64,000 nucleotides of DNA, taken from the NCBI GenBank assembly GCA_038258425.1, contig JBBSPV010000001.1:124001-188000 (forward strand), written 5' to 3'. A program made the position numbers and the translations under genes. Positions 25,521-33,797 of the stretch are shown here, in pieces. The stretch is from DATLGB01 sp038258425. GTDB taxonomy: Bacteria; Actinomycetota; Thermoleophilia; Solirubrobacterales; Solirubrobacteraceae. How positions within the stretch are numbered: the first letter of the stretch is position 1; each line of letters starts with the position of its first letter. The notes below the pieces were generated by a model. It was not told the DNA's origin, searched no databases, and saw only the letters and a list, made by a program, of their open reading frames with translations.

Positions 25521-25610
25521 CGGAGGGGGAGGGATTCGAACCCTCGGTAGCGGGGTTACCACTACAACGGTTTTCGAGACCGCCCCGTTCAACCACTCCG
25601 GCACCCCTCC
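25521..25610 (-). tRNA. tRNA-Ser(CGA)
   Basis: A 90-base serine tRNA with a long variable arm. The 7-bp acceptor stem is GGAGGGG/CCCCTCC with discriminator G. The anticodon loop CTCGAAA gives CGA (25574-25576). The T-arm contains GGTTCGAATCC. CCA is not encoded. It precedes tadA, a common arrangement. Confidence 0.93.
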
Positions 25611-25972
25611 GCGGGCGCGCCTTCCGGCGCGGGACGGGTCAGGCTAGCCCGTCCGGGTCGCCCGCGACCTCCGCGGTCACGGGGCTCGCCGCGAGGTGAG
25701 CACCCTCCCGACCACGTCGAGGTCGCCGCGTGGTCCGCCACCTCCGTGACGGTCCACACGCGCGACCACGTCGCCCGGAGCACAGCGTGGTCGGTCTGAC
25801 GAACCGCCGTGGTCCTCGAGCCGGACCAGGTCAGCGCCCAGGGGACGTGGGCGGGCTCGCGGACCGCCGCCCCGCCCGCCCGCCGCCGCGGGCTCGCGAA
25901 CCGCCGCGCCGCCCCCGCCGCCCCGGCGCCCCCCGCCCGCCGGACCGCCGGGGTCTCCAGCGCGCACCCCCC
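25611..25972. other. GC-rich spacer with a short imperfect repeat
   Basis: Between tRNA-Ser and tadA. An 18-base unit, CGGGCTCGCGGACCGCCG, occurs at 25852-25869 and again at 25889-25906 with one change (period 37). The rest is extremely GC-rich. No gene seen. Confidence 0.45.
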
Positions 25973-26467
25973 TCACGCCGGATCGCCGTCCGGCCGCAGG
26001 GCCGGGGCGCCGCGCCGGGCCGCGAAGAAGTCGCGCAGCACGAGCGCGCACTCGAGCGCGAGCGTCCCGCCCGCGACTACGGGCCGGTGGTTCAGGCGCG
26101 GCTCGGCGAGGACGTCGAGGACGCTGCCCGCCGCGCCGGCCTTCGGGTCGGGCGTGCCGAACACCACCCGCGGCACGCGCGCGAGCACGATGGCGCCGGC
26201 ACACATCGCGCAGGGCTCGAGCGTCACGTAGAGCGTCGCGTCGAGCAGCCGCCACGAGCCGACACTGCGCGCGGCCCGGCGCATGGCGAGCAGCTCCGCA
26301 TGGGCCGTCGGATCCTGGCGCCGCTCACGCTCGTTGTGACCGGCGCCGACGATCTCGCCGCCCCGGACGACCACCGCGCCGACGGGCACGTCCTCGTGCG
26401 CGGGCGCGAGCGCCGCCTCGTCGAGCGCGGCGCGCATCCAGGTGGTGTCGTCGAGCGGGAGCGTCAT
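25973..26467 (-). CDS. tadA: tRNA-specific adenosine deaminase TadA
   Basis: A 164-residue cytidine/adenosine deaminase. The zinc site is formed by TAHAELLAM (His, with the catalytic Glu) and EPCAMCAGAIV (two Cys). The N-terminal WMRAALDEAALAPAHEDVPV is typical of TadA. The enzyme converts A34 to inosine in tRNA-Arg(ACG), whose gene lies at 55398-55471 in this same window. The ATG at 26467 is preferred because longer readings run through the divergent protease gene. Confidence 0.9.
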   Translation of the reverse strand: MTLPLDDTTWMRAALDEAALAPAHEDVPVGAVVVRGGEIVGAGHNERERRQDPTAHAELLAMRRAARSVGSWRLLDATLYVTLEPCAMCAGAIVLARVPRVVFGTPDPKAGAAGSVLDVLAEPRLNHRPVVAGGTLALECALVLRDFFAARRGAPALRPDGDPA

Positions 26468-26551
26468 GCCGGATACCCTCAGATCGGTTCGCGGGCAACT
26501 TCGGGCACCGTCGCATGTTGTAGTTCCCGCCCCACGTCGCACCCCCTCCCC

Positions 26552-27850
26552 ATGCGCCCCCTTCCCCTCGTCCTCGGCCTGCTGGCCCTCACCGGCGCGA
26601 CGGCCGTCTGGCCGGCGCCCGCCGCGGCGCAGGACCCGGCGCCCCCGGCGCCGGTCGCGGTCGCCGGGCGCGACTACCAGCCGGGCGAGGTGGTGGTCCG
26701 CGGCGACGACGGGACGCAGCAGGCCGTCGACGTGCACGGGCCCGTGATGGAGGCCGCCGCGCGGCTCGAGCGCCGGCCCGGCGTCGCCTCGGCCACCCCG
26801 AACTGGCTGGCCCACGCGTCGTTCATCCCGAACGACCCGGGGCGCACGGGCGGCTTTCCGGGCGGCTGGACGACCCAGCAGTGGAACTTCCTCAAGGGCC
26901 CAGCCGGCGTCGACGCCCCTGGCGCCTGGGACCACCTCATCGCGAGCGGCCGCCCGGGCGGCAAGGGCGTCGTCGTCGCCGTGCTCGATACGGGCGTCGC
27001 CTACCGCCGCTACCGGCGCTACCGGCGCTCCCCGGACCTGCGGCCGCGGCTGCGCGCCGGCTACGACTTCGTCGGCGGCGACCGCTACCCCGTCGACGAC
27101 AACGGCCACGGGACCCACGTCGCGTCGACGATCGCCGAGTCCGTCAACAACGGCGTCGCGCTCACCGGCCTGGCCTACGGCGCGACGGTCATGCCCGTGC
27201 GCGTGCTCAACCGCTTCGGCGAGGGCGACAGCCTGGCCATCGCCCGCGGCATCCGCTACGCCGTCCGGCACGGCGCCCAGGTCATCAACCTCTCCTTCGA
27301 GTTCACCCCCGCCGCGACCGCCGCGTTCATCCCGGACATCCTCTCCGCCCTGCGCTACGCGCGGCGCCGGGGCGTGCTCGTGGTCGCCGCCTCCGGCAAC
27401 GAGGGGTCCAGCCGCGTCGCCTATCCGGCCCGGGCCGCCGACGTGCTCTCCGTCGGCGCGATCACCGAGCACGCGTGCCTGGCCCGCTACTCCAATCGCG
27501 GGACGCGGCTCGACCTCGTGGCCCCGGGGGGCGGCCCGGACGCCCGCTCGGCCCGCGACGCCACGTGCACCCCGCACGAGCCGCCCGGGCGCGACATCCT
27601 GCAGATGACCTTCGACGGCTCCGTGCGCCGCTTCGGGCTGCCGGAGGGCTACGAGGGCACCTCGATGGCGGCCCCGCACGTCTCGGCCACCGCGGCGCTC
27701 GTCATCGCCTCCCGCGTGCTCGGCCGGCGCCCGACGCCCGGCGCGGTCGAGCGCCGGCTCGAGCGCACCGCCGACGACCTCGGCCCGCGCGGCTACGACC
27801 GCCGCTACGGCTGGGGCAAGGTCGACGCCGCCGCGGCCACCGCGCCGTAG
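26552..27850 (+). CDS. Secreted S8 subtilisin-like serine protease
   Basis: A 432-residue protein with a signal peptide (MRPLPLVLGLLALTGATAVW, cleavage near AAA-Q at 24-27). A short prodomain-like stretch is followed by the catalytic triad: D146 in VLDTGV, H186 in NGHGTHVAS and S371 in GTSMAAPH. The oxyanion Asn283 is in AASGNEG. It has no C-terminal anchor. The loop after D146 contains YRRYRRYRR, encoded by tandem repeats. The ATG at 26552 is the only start giving a good signal peptide; the long upstream open frame is a GC artefact. It probably acts outside the cell on proteins. Confidence 0.9.
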   Translation: MRPLPLVLGLLALTGATAVWPAPAAAQDPAPPAPVAVAGRDYQPGEVVVRGDDGTQQAVDVHGPVMEAAARLERRPGVASATPNWLAHASFIPNDPGRTGGFPGGWTTQQWNFLKGPAGVDAPGAWDHLIASGRPGGKGVVVAVLDTGVAYRRYRRYRRSPDLRPRLRAGYDFVGGDRYPVDDNGHGTHVASTIAESVNNGVALTGLAYGATVMPVRVLNRFGEGDSLAIARGIRYAVRHGAQVINLSFEFTPAATAAFIPDILSALRYARRRGVLVVAASGNEGSSRVAYPARAADVLSVGAITEHACLARYSNRGTRLDLVAPGGGPDARSARDATCTPHEPPGRDILQMTFDGSVRRFGLPEGYEGTSMAAPHVSATAALVIASRVLGRRPTPGAVERRLERTADDLGPRGYDRRYGWGKVDAAAATAP

Positions 27851-27856
27851 CTCAGC

Positions 27857-28303
27857 TCAGGTCGTGCGGACGATCAGCACGGAGCAGGGCGCGTGGTGGG
27901 AGACCTTGTTCGGCACGGACCCGAGCAGGAAGCGCTTGGTCCCCGACATGCCCTTGTTGCCGACCACGACGAGGTCGACCCCCCGCTCCTCGGCCACGTC
28001 GAGCAGCGCATCGGCCGGATCGCCCTCGCGGGCGTGCACCGCGACCCGCTGCACCCCGAGCCCGGTCAGGACATCGCGCGCCCCGGCCAGCAGCGCGTCG
28101 ACGTCCTCGCGCGGGTTGACCCGGTAGGCCACGTCGCTCGGCGTCTCACGCGCCTCCTCGCGCAGCCGCTGGCCGGAGACCGGCGCGAAGGCGGACACGA
28201 CCTCGATCGCCGCCCCGACGCTCGCGGCCAGCTCACCGGCCTCGCGGACGGCCTTCATCGCCGTCTCGGAGCCGTCCGTGCCCACGACGATGGAGGCGAT
28301 CAT
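27857..28303 (-). CDS. Universal stress protein (UspA family)
   Basis: A 148-residue single-domain Usp: N-terminal IVVGTDGSETAMKAVREAG, and the ATP-binding signature G-x2-G-x9-G-S in VVGNKGMSGTKRFLLGSV, followed by PCSVLIV. Such proteins bind ATP and respond to stress, but partners cannot be predicted. It is convergent with the protease gene (6-base gap). Confidence 0.9.
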   Translation of the reverse strand: MIASIVVGTDGSETAMKAVREAGELAASVGAAIEVVSAFAPVSGQRLREEARETPSDVAYRVNPREDVDALLAGARDVLTGLGVQRVAVHAREGDPADALLDVAEERGVDLVVVGNKGMSGTKRFLLGSVPNKVSHHAPCSVLIVRTT

Positions 28304-28339
28304 CCGGCGATCGTATCCGCCGCTCCGGTCCCGGATGCG

Positions 28340-28423
28340 TCAGAGCTTGATGACCGCGATGACCATGCCCACGACGACGAAGAAGACGATCGCGATCTGG
28401 GCGTAGAGCAGCAGCCGGGACAC
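28340..28423 (-). CDS. Small single-pass membrane protein (27 residues)
   Basis: From the GTG at 28423 the peptide is VSRLLLYAQIAIVFFVVVGM plus VIAVIKL: two polar residues, then one continuous hydrophobic helix and a terminal Lys. It lies 20 bases after the stop of the DsbA-like gene on the same strand, so the two may be co-transcribed. I recall similar tiny proteins in related actinobacteria, but that needs a search. Confidence 0.5.
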   Translation of the reverse strand: MSRLLLYAQIAIVFFVVVGMVIAVIKL

Positions 28424-28443
28424 GCTCCGAGCGTAGGAGCCGG

Positions 28444-29211
28444 CTACTGCGCACTCCCCAGGGCGGTGTCGAGCGCCGACTTGACGCTGTTCGGATCGCC
28501 GACCTGGATCGAGAGCGCGGTCGCCGGCTTGCCCCTGCGAGCGAAGAGGAAGCTCGGCGTCGAGTTGATGCCGAACTTCGCCTGGCGGGCGGCGACCGCC
28601 GTGAAGCTCGCCTTGACCTGGGCGCTGTTGCGGCTCGAAAGCGCCTTGGCGGCGTCGAGCCCGCTGACCTGCTTGGCCACGTCGTCGAGGAACGCGTCCG
28701 TGACGTAACCGGAGTTCTCGACGCCCTGGTTGGCGTAGAACGTCTCGGTGAAGTCCCATGCCTTGCCCTGCCGGCCCGCGGCGATGGCGGTCTGGGCGGC
28801 GGGGACCGAGTCCTCGCCGAGGATGGCGATCGGCCGCATCACGAGCTTGACCTTGCCCGTGCGCACGTAGTCGTTGACGAGCGTCTCGAGGCCCTGCTCG
28901 CTGAACTGCTTGCAGATCGGGCACTGCAGGTCGAGGTACTCCTCGACGGTGGCCGGCGCCTTCGGGTTGCCGAGCGTCAGGCCGGACTGCGGGATGCCCG
29001 CGAACAGACTCGTGGACTGCGCCTTCTTGACCGGCTCGTCCTTCGAGCCGCCCGTGACCGTGAGGGCGATGACCACGGCGGCGAGGACGAGGACGACCAC
29101 GCCGCCGAGGACGGCGAGACGCCGGGTACGCAGGGCCTTCGCTCGCTCGGCCTGCTCGGCCGCGAGGCGCTCCTCGCGCGCGCGCTGCTTCTGCTCGGAT
29201 CGGGAGCTCAT
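28444..29211 (-). CDS. Membrane-anchored DsbA/thioredoxin-fold protein
   Basis: A 255-residue protein. A charged cytoplasmic N-terminus (residues 1-32, rich in Arg, Glu and Ala) precedes one transmembrane helix at about 33-53. The extracytoplasmic thioredoxin fold has C97-P-I-C100 in DLQCPICKQ, and a cis-Pro loop STPSFLFA. This is the DSBA/Thioredoxin_4 type that oxidises or reduces disulfides in exported proteins. The ATG at 29211 is chosen because upstream residues are unlike the family and enter the nicT promoter region. Confidence 0.87.
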   Translation of the reverse strand: MSSRSEQKQRAREERLAAEQAERAKALRTRRLAVLGGVVVLVLAAVVIALTVTGGSKDEPVKKAQSTSLFAGIPQSGLTLGNPKAPATVEEYLDLQCPICKQFSEQGLETLVNDYVRTGKVKLVMRPIAILGEDSVPAAQTAIAAGRQGKAWDFTETFYANQGVENSGYVTDAFLDDVAKQVSGLDAAKALSSRNSAQVKASFTAVAARQAKFGINSTPSFLFARRGKPATALSIQVGDPNSVKSALDTALGSAQ

Positions 29212-29290
29212 GTCCCCCGATTGAAGCGGACGCGCGATCAACCCGGCGTAAAGGCCGCTCAGCCCGACCGAACTCGTAATCCCGAGGCGG

Positions 29291-29319
29291 TTGCAATAGC
29301 GAGCCCCCGGGGTTAGGTT
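29291..29319 (+). promoter_or_regulatory. Candidate promoter of nicT-nur
   Basis: TTGCAA (29291-29296), a 17-base spacer and TAGGTT (29314-29319) match a sigma70-like promoter. A transcript would start near 29326, about 22 bases before the nicT ATG, whose GAGGGGGGA ribosome site lies in between. Confidence 0.45.
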
Positions 29320-29347
29320 GACCCGGTCGAGCATCGAGGGGGGACCG

Positions 29348-30478
29348 ATGAGCGCGGGAGGAGGTCGGGTCGCGGGACCGTCACGCCGGCAGCGGATCAC
29401 GAGGTCGCTGACGGCGGCCCAGTGGCGCCGCGCCGCGGGTCTCGCGATCGTGGTCGTCGGCCTGCACGTCGTCGGCTTCGCCCTCCTGTTCGGCCTCGTC
29501 GTGCCCAACCACCTGAGCCTCGGCACCAGCGGCGTGTTCGGCATCGGCGTCGGCATCACCGCCTACACGCTGGGCCTGCGCCACGCGTTCGACGCCGACC
29601 ACATCGGCGCGATCGACAACACGACGCGCAAGCTGATGACGGAGGGGCAGCGGCCGCTGAGCGTGGGCTTCTTCTTCTCCCTCGGCCACTCGACGATCGT
29701 CTTCGCGCTGGCCGCCGCCTTCGCCCTCGGGATCAAGGGCCTCAGCGGCGCGGTCGAGGACGACAGCTCCGCGCTGCACAAGGCGACGGGCCTGATCGGC
29801 CCGACGGTGTCCGGCGTCTTCCTCGTCGTGATCGGGGTGATCAACCTCGCGGTCCTCGTCGGCATCGTCGGGGTCTTCCGCCGGATGCGCCAGGGCGAGT
29901 ACGACGAGCGCAAGCTCGAGGCGCAGCTCAACGCGCGCGGGTTCATGAACCGCTTCCTCGGGCGCGCGACGCGGGCGGTCAAGCAGCCGTGGCAGATGTA
30001 CCCGCTCGGCCTGCTCTTCGGCCTCGGCTTCGACACCGCGACCGAGATCGCGCTGCTGGCCACCGCCGGCACGGCCGCCGCCGGCGGGCTGCCCCTCTAT
30101 GCCATCCTCTGCCTGCCGATCCTGTTCGCGGCCGGCATGTGCCTGCTCGATACGATCGACGGGGCGTTCATGAACTTCGCCTACGGCTGGGCGTTCTCCA
30201 AGCCGGTGCGCAAGGTCTTCTACAACATCACCGTCACCGGCCTCTCCGTCGCCGTCGCGCTGATCATCGGCGCCATCGAGCTGATGCAGGTGTTCGCCGA
30301 CAAGCTCAGCCTCACGGGTGGGGCGTGGGACTTCTTCTCCAACCTCGATCTCAACGACGTCGGCTACGTCATCGTCGGGCTTTTCGCCGTCACCTGGGCG
30401 ATCGCCCTCTCGGTCTGGCACTTCGGCAACATCGAGGAGAAGTGGACCGCCGGGCTGCGGCCGGGCGAACCCTCGTGA
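29348..30478 (+). CDS. nicT: Nickel/cobalt permease, NiCoT family
   Basis: A 376-residue membrane protein with the NiCoT signatures: GLRHAFDADHIGAIDN in TM2 (metal-sensing HxxxDH), FFFSLGHSTIVF, LGFDTATEIALL and GMCLLDTIDGAFM. About eight hydrophobic segments are visible. It imports Ni2+ or Co2+ with high affinity. The ATG at 29348, after a strong purine-rich ribosome site, is preferred to the one 10 codons upstream. It is translationally coupled (GTGA) to a Fur-family gene. Cobalt uptake could also serve the B12-dependent mutase at 4637-6394. Confidence 0.9.
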   Translation: MSAGGGRVAGPSRRQRITRSLTAAQWRRAAGLAIVVVGLHVVGFALLFGLVVPNHLSLGTSGVFGIGVGITAYTLGLRHAFDADHIGAIDNTTRKLMTEGQRPLSVGFFFSLGHSTIVFALAAAFALGIKGLSGAVEDDSSALHKATGLIGPTVSGVFLVVIGVINLAVLVGIVGVFRRMRQGEYDERKLEAQLNARGFMNRFLGRATRAVKQPWQMYPLGLLFGLGFDTATEIALLATAGTAAAGGLPLYAILCLPILFAAGMCLLDTIDGAFMNFAYGWAFSKPVRKVFYNITVTGLSVAVALIIGAIELMQVFADKLSLTGGAWDFFSNLDLNDVGYVIVGLFAVTWAIALSVWHFGNIEEKWTAGLRPGEPS

Positions 30479-30969
30479 CCCGCGCACGGCACGCACCACC
30501 TCCGCGGTTCCAGACGATCGACGACGTCACGGCCATCCTCCGAGACCGAGGCGGGCGCCTCTCCATGTCGCGACGGGTCCTCTTGGAGGCGCTCTTCGCC
30601 GCCGACGCCCCCGTCTCGGCCGAGGAGCTGGCCCGGAGGCTGTCGCTGGAGGTGAGCTCGGTCTATCGCAACCTCGAGCATTTCGAGGCCCTGGGAATCG
30701 TCCGTCACGTCCATCTCGGCCACGGCCCCGGGCTGCACGCGCTCGTCGGTCGGGGCGCGACGGATTACCTCGTGTGCGAGGCCTGCGACCGCGTCACCGC
30801 CGTCGATCCGGACCGGCTGGCCGGCGTGCGGGCGGCGATTCGAGCCGAGTTCGGCTTCGAGGCCGGCTTCGGCCACTTCCCCATCCTCGGCCTGTGCGCG
30901 GACTGCCTGGCCCACGGCCACACGCACCCCGAGCACGGGCACGAGCACGGGCACGCCGAGCGCCCCTGA
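30475..30969 (+). CDS. Fur-family regulator, probably nickel-responsive (Nur-like)
   Basis: A 164-residue protein from the GTG at 30475. The winged helix covers about 12-80 (RLSMSRRVLLEALF, LSLEVSSVYRNLEHFEALG). The C-terminal dimerisation part holds the structural cysteines CEAC and CADC. The last 20 residues are a histidine tail (HGHTHPEHGHEHGH), suited to binding Ni, Co or Zn. It overlaps nicT, so it most likely represses nickel uptake when metal is plentiful. A Zur role is possible but less likely next to nicT. Confidence 0.82.
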   Translation: MTRARHAPPPRFQTIDDVTAILRDRGGRLSMSRRVLLEALFAADAPVSAEELARRLSLEVSSVYRNLEHFEALGIVRHVHLGHGPGLHALVGRGATDYLVCEACDRVTAVDPDRLAGVRAAIRAEFGFEAGFGHFPILGLCADCLAHGHTHPEHGHEHGHAERP

Positions 30970-30975
30970 GGGCGC
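30960..30975. terminator. Hairpin between convergent nur and CAP genes
   Basis: GCGCCC-CTGA-GGGCGC, a 6-bp perfect stem that includes the nur stop codon and lies 10 bases from the convergent CAP-protein stop. No U-run; a possible two-way terminator. Confidence 0.35.
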
Positions 30976-30984
30976 GGGCGCAGC

Positions 30985-31761
30985 TCAGCCGTGCGCGCGG
31001 TGGGCCTTGACCTGCCGGCGGTGCCGGCGCACCGCGCGCGCCTTCGCGCGGCGGCGGTGGCTCGCGGCGCGTGCCCGCGCGCGGCGGCGGTGGCTCGCCG
31101 CGCGGGCGCGACGGGCCCTGGCCTTGCGGTGGTGTGCCGCGGCGCGCGCCCGGCGGGAGACCGCGTGACGATGGGACGCGGCCGGCGCGGAGGCCGCCGT
31201 CGCCCCGCCACCGAGGCTGCCGAAGGTCGTCGCGTAGGTCGCGCCCGCCCCGTCGGAGTGCTGCGGATTGCCCGCCACGACCCCGAGGCCGATCTCGCGG
31301 AAGACGGGGCGCAGGACGTTGTCGCGGTGCCCCGGGCTGCGCATCCAGGCCGCCACGATGGCCTCCGGGGTCGCGAGCGTCCCCGTGCCCCAGGCGAGGT
31401 TCTCCCCGACCGTCCAGGCACGGTCGGTGGGGATGTAGCCCGTGGCGCGGATGCGGTCGACGGCGGAGGACCCGTCGCCGCCCGTGTGGGAGAAGTAGCC
31501 CGCGGCCACCATCTCGCGCGAGTGGGCCAGCGCCGCCCGGGTCAGCTCGGGGTCGGGGGCCAGCGGCCCGAGGCCGGCGTCGGCGCGCTCGCCGTTGACC
31601 AGGCACAGCGTCGCGGCGGCGACGGCGTCGAGGCGCCCGGAGGCGGGGGACAGGTCGCGGTCCGGGCACGCGGCGCCCGTGGCGCGGGCCACGTCGGCCC
31701 CGCCGAGGCCGGTGGCCATCGCCAACAGGAGCAGGACGAGCAGTCGGGCGGGGCGGGACAT
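30985..31761 (-). CDS. Secreted CAP-domain (SCP-like) protein with basic Ala/Arg/His tail
   Basis: A 258-residue protein. The signal peptide covers about 1-28 (ARLLVLLLLAMATGLGGADV). The CAP domain (about 50-185) has LVNGERADAGLGPL, HSREMVAAGYFSHTG and WMRSPGHRDNVL with the conserved His and Glu residues. From about 190 the protein is a low-complexity tail of Ala, Arg, His and Lys, with repeats such as ASHRRRARARAASHRRRA, like a histone H1 or cell-wall/DNA-binding tail. CAP proteins are secreted and of varied function. The tail would be strongly positive and may bind the envelope or nucleic acid. Confidence 0.85.
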   Translation of the reverse strand: MSRPARLLVLLLLAMATGLGGADVARATGAACPDRDLSPASGRLDAVAAATLCLVNGERADAGLGPLAPDPELTRAALAHSREMVAAGYFSHTGGDGSSAVDRIRATGYIPTDRAWTVGENLAWGTGTLATPEAIVAAWMRSPGHRDNVLRPVFREIGLGVVAGNPQHSDGAGATYATTFGSLGGGATAASAPAASHRHAVSRRARAAAHHRKARARRARAASHRRRARARAASHRRRAKARAVRRHRRQVKAHRAHG

Positions 31762-32149
31762 CCACCATGCTCATCGTCGCGGAGCGGCCCGGGCCCCACG
31801 GATCCGCCTCGAAGTGGACGGCCGTTCTAGGGCGCCACCCGGACGCGCCGCCTACTCAGCATGTAGGCACGGGCGTGGCGACTGAATGGCGACGGGTAAG
31901 GGCGCGATCGGGCGGCGGCGAGACGCGGCCAGAAGTCGCCGACTGGCCGTTCGCCCGCTTCCTGCCGACCGCCGGCGTGAGCGTCGCGCACGCACAAGGC
32001 GGGAAGGACGTCGCCAAACCGCCTCTCACCCGCCTCCTGCCCCGCCCAGCCGCAACCCCGCGGACGATTGCCCTCCGCGAGCAGAGCCCGTCGCCTTCCT
32101 CACCAGCCGCCGTGACGCGTCCAGCCTGCCCCGCGAGACCGGCGCCCGC
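31762..32149. other. Intergenic, nothing recognised
   Basis: About 390 bases between the CAP gene start and the alcohol dehydrogenase stop. It should hold the CAP promoter. No ORF with coding character, no clear repeats. Confidence 0.4.
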
Positions 32150-33328
32150 CTAGGGCTGGATGACCGCCTTGACGACGCCCTCCTTCTTCTGGAAGCGCTC
32201 GTAGGTCTGGGGCGCGTCCTCGAGCTTGATGTGGTCGGTGGCGAACCCCTCGACGCCGAGCGGATCGCCGTCCTGCAGCAGCGGGATGATGTCGTCGGCC
32301 CAGCGCTTGACGTTCGCCTGGCCCATGTGCAGCGCGAGCTGCTTGTCGAAGATCGTCAGCATCGGCATCGGGTCGGCCATGCCGCCGTAGACGCCGCTGA
32401 GCGAGATGGTGCCGCCGCGCCGACAGATGTCGATCGCCGAGTACAGGGCCGCCAGGCGGTCGACGCCCGCGGTCTGCATGACCTTCTCCCCCAGCGCGCT
32501 CGGCAGCAGCCCGGAGAGCTGGTGGGCGAGCTTGGCGACCGGGGCGCCGTGGGCCTCCATGCCGACCGCGTCGAGCACGGAGTCCGTCCCGCGACCGTCG
32601 GTCATCTCCCGGATGACGTCGCCGAGGTCCTTGCCGTGCTCGCGGAGATCCACGACCTCCGTCCCGCGCGCGCGGGCCCGCTCCAGGCGCTCCGGGACCA
32701 GGTCGATGCCGATCGGGCGGTAGCCGCGGTGGGTCGCGATGCGGCAGGCCATGTCCCCGATCGGGCCGAGCCCGAGGACGGCGATCGTCCCGCCGTCGGG
32801 CACCTTGGCGTACTCCACGCCCTGCCAGGCGGTCGGCAGCACGTCGGAGAGGTAGACCCAGCGGTCGTCGGACCCGTCCGCCGGGACCTTGATGTGCGTG
32901 TACTGGGCCTGCGGCACGCGCAGGAACTCCGCCTGCCCGCCCGGCACCTGCCCGTAGAGCTTCGTGTAGCCGAACAGCGGCGCGCCCATGCCCTGGTCGC
33001 GCACCTGCGTCGTCTCGCACTGGGTCTGCAGGCCCTGGTCGCACATCCAGCAGTGCCCGCAGGAGATCTGGAACGGGATGACGACGCGATCGCCCACGGC
33101 GAGGTCGCCGACCGCCGAGCCGACCTCCTCGACGATGCCCATCGGCTCGTGGCCGAGGATGTCGCCCTCGGTCATGAACGGCGTCAGGACCTCGTAGAGG
33201 TGGAGGTCCGAGCCGCAGATGCCGCTCGACGTCACGCGGATGATCGCGTCCGTCGGCTCCTGGATGGTCGGGTCGGGAACGGTGTCGACGCGCACGTCGC
33301 GCTTGCCGTGCCAGGTGAGTGCTCGCAT
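32150..33328 (-). CDS. Zinc-dependent alcohol dehydrogenase, formaldehyde-dehydrogenase-like
   Basis: A 392-residue medium-chain dehydrogenase. SSGICGSDLHLYE and GHEPMGIVEEVG provide the catalytic zinc ligands. CGHCWMCDQGLQTQC is the four-cysteine structural zinc loop. VLGLGPIGDMACRIA is the NAD(P) site. The insert around LLPSALGEKVMQTAGVDRL is typical of the glutathione-independent formaldehyde dehydrogenase-like branch. The ATG at 33328 faces the divergent cupin gene over 94 bases. The substrate is unknown. Confidence 0.87.
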   Translation of the reverse strand: MRALTWHGKRDVRVDTVPDPTIQEPTDAIIRVTSSGICGSDLHLYEVLTPFMTEGDILGHEPMGIVEEVGSAVGDLAVGDRVVIPFQISCGHCWMCDQGLQTQCETTQVRDQGMGAPLFGYTKLYGQVPGGQAEFLRVPQAQYTHIKVPADGSDDRWVYLSDVLPTAWQGVEYAKVPDGGTIAVLGLGPIGDMACRIATHRGYRPIGIDLVPERLERARARGTEVVDLREHGKDLGDVIREMTDGRGTDSVLDAVGMEAHGAPVAKLAHQLSGLLPSALGEKVMQTAGVDRLAALYSAIDICRRGGTISLSGVYGGMADPMPMLTIFDKQLALHMGQANVKRWADDIIPLLQDGDPLGVEGFATDHIKLEDAPQTYERFQKKEGVVKAVIQP

Positions 33329-33422
33329 GTCCGGGCGCTGCCCGCGATGGCCGCGAACGACGCGGGACCCGGTCAGCCGGCCGCCGCGCTGACGGCGGGC
33401 CCGACCGGGTACGAGGTCGGCC

Positions 33423-33755
33423 ATGGAAGCCTGGGACCTCACCGCCATCGACGTGGAGCCGCACGCCCCGCGCATCCTCCGCTCCGACGACGGCGCGGCG
33501 CGCGTGATCGCCCTGCGCCTGCCGGCCGGCGAGCGCCTGCAGGACCACGAGGTCCACGAGCACGCCTGGCTGACCGTCGTCTCGGGCGCCGTCGAGCTCG
33601 TCGAGCCGGGTCGCTCGGTGAGCGCCGGCGCCGGCACGCTCGTGCACTGGGACCCGCAGGAGCGCCACGAGGTGCAGGCCACCCGGGACGCTCTGCTCGT
33701 GCTGACCCTGGCCCCGTGGCCCGGCCCGGGACACCCGAGCACGCGCCAGACGTGA
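33423..33755 (+). CDS. Small cupin protein
   Basis: A 110-residue single-cupin protein. The metal-ligand motif is in DHEVHEHAWLTVVSGAVELV and the second in GTLVHWDPQERHEV. It begins MEAWDLTAIDVEPHAPRILR. It precedes an aldo/keto reductase on the same strand by 42 bases. No function can be assigned. Confidence 0.75.
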   Translation: MEAWDLTAIDVEPHAPRILRSDDGAARVIALRLPAGERLQDHEVHEHAWLTVVSGAVELVEPGRSVSAGAGTLVHWDPQERHEVQATRDALLVLTLAPWPGPGHPSTRQT

Positions 33756-33797
33756 TCGGCAGGGATGGAGAGCCGTCCGAGCGGGAAGGCGCAGCGG

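Noticed and set aside
25852..25906. Two 18-base repeats as a regulatory site
   Set aside because: Only two imperfect copies in extremely GC-rich sequence; could be chance.
25730..26551. Open frame extending the subtilase far upstream
   Set aside because: The extension is antisense to tadA and lacks protein features. The ATG at 26552 gives a proper signal peptide.
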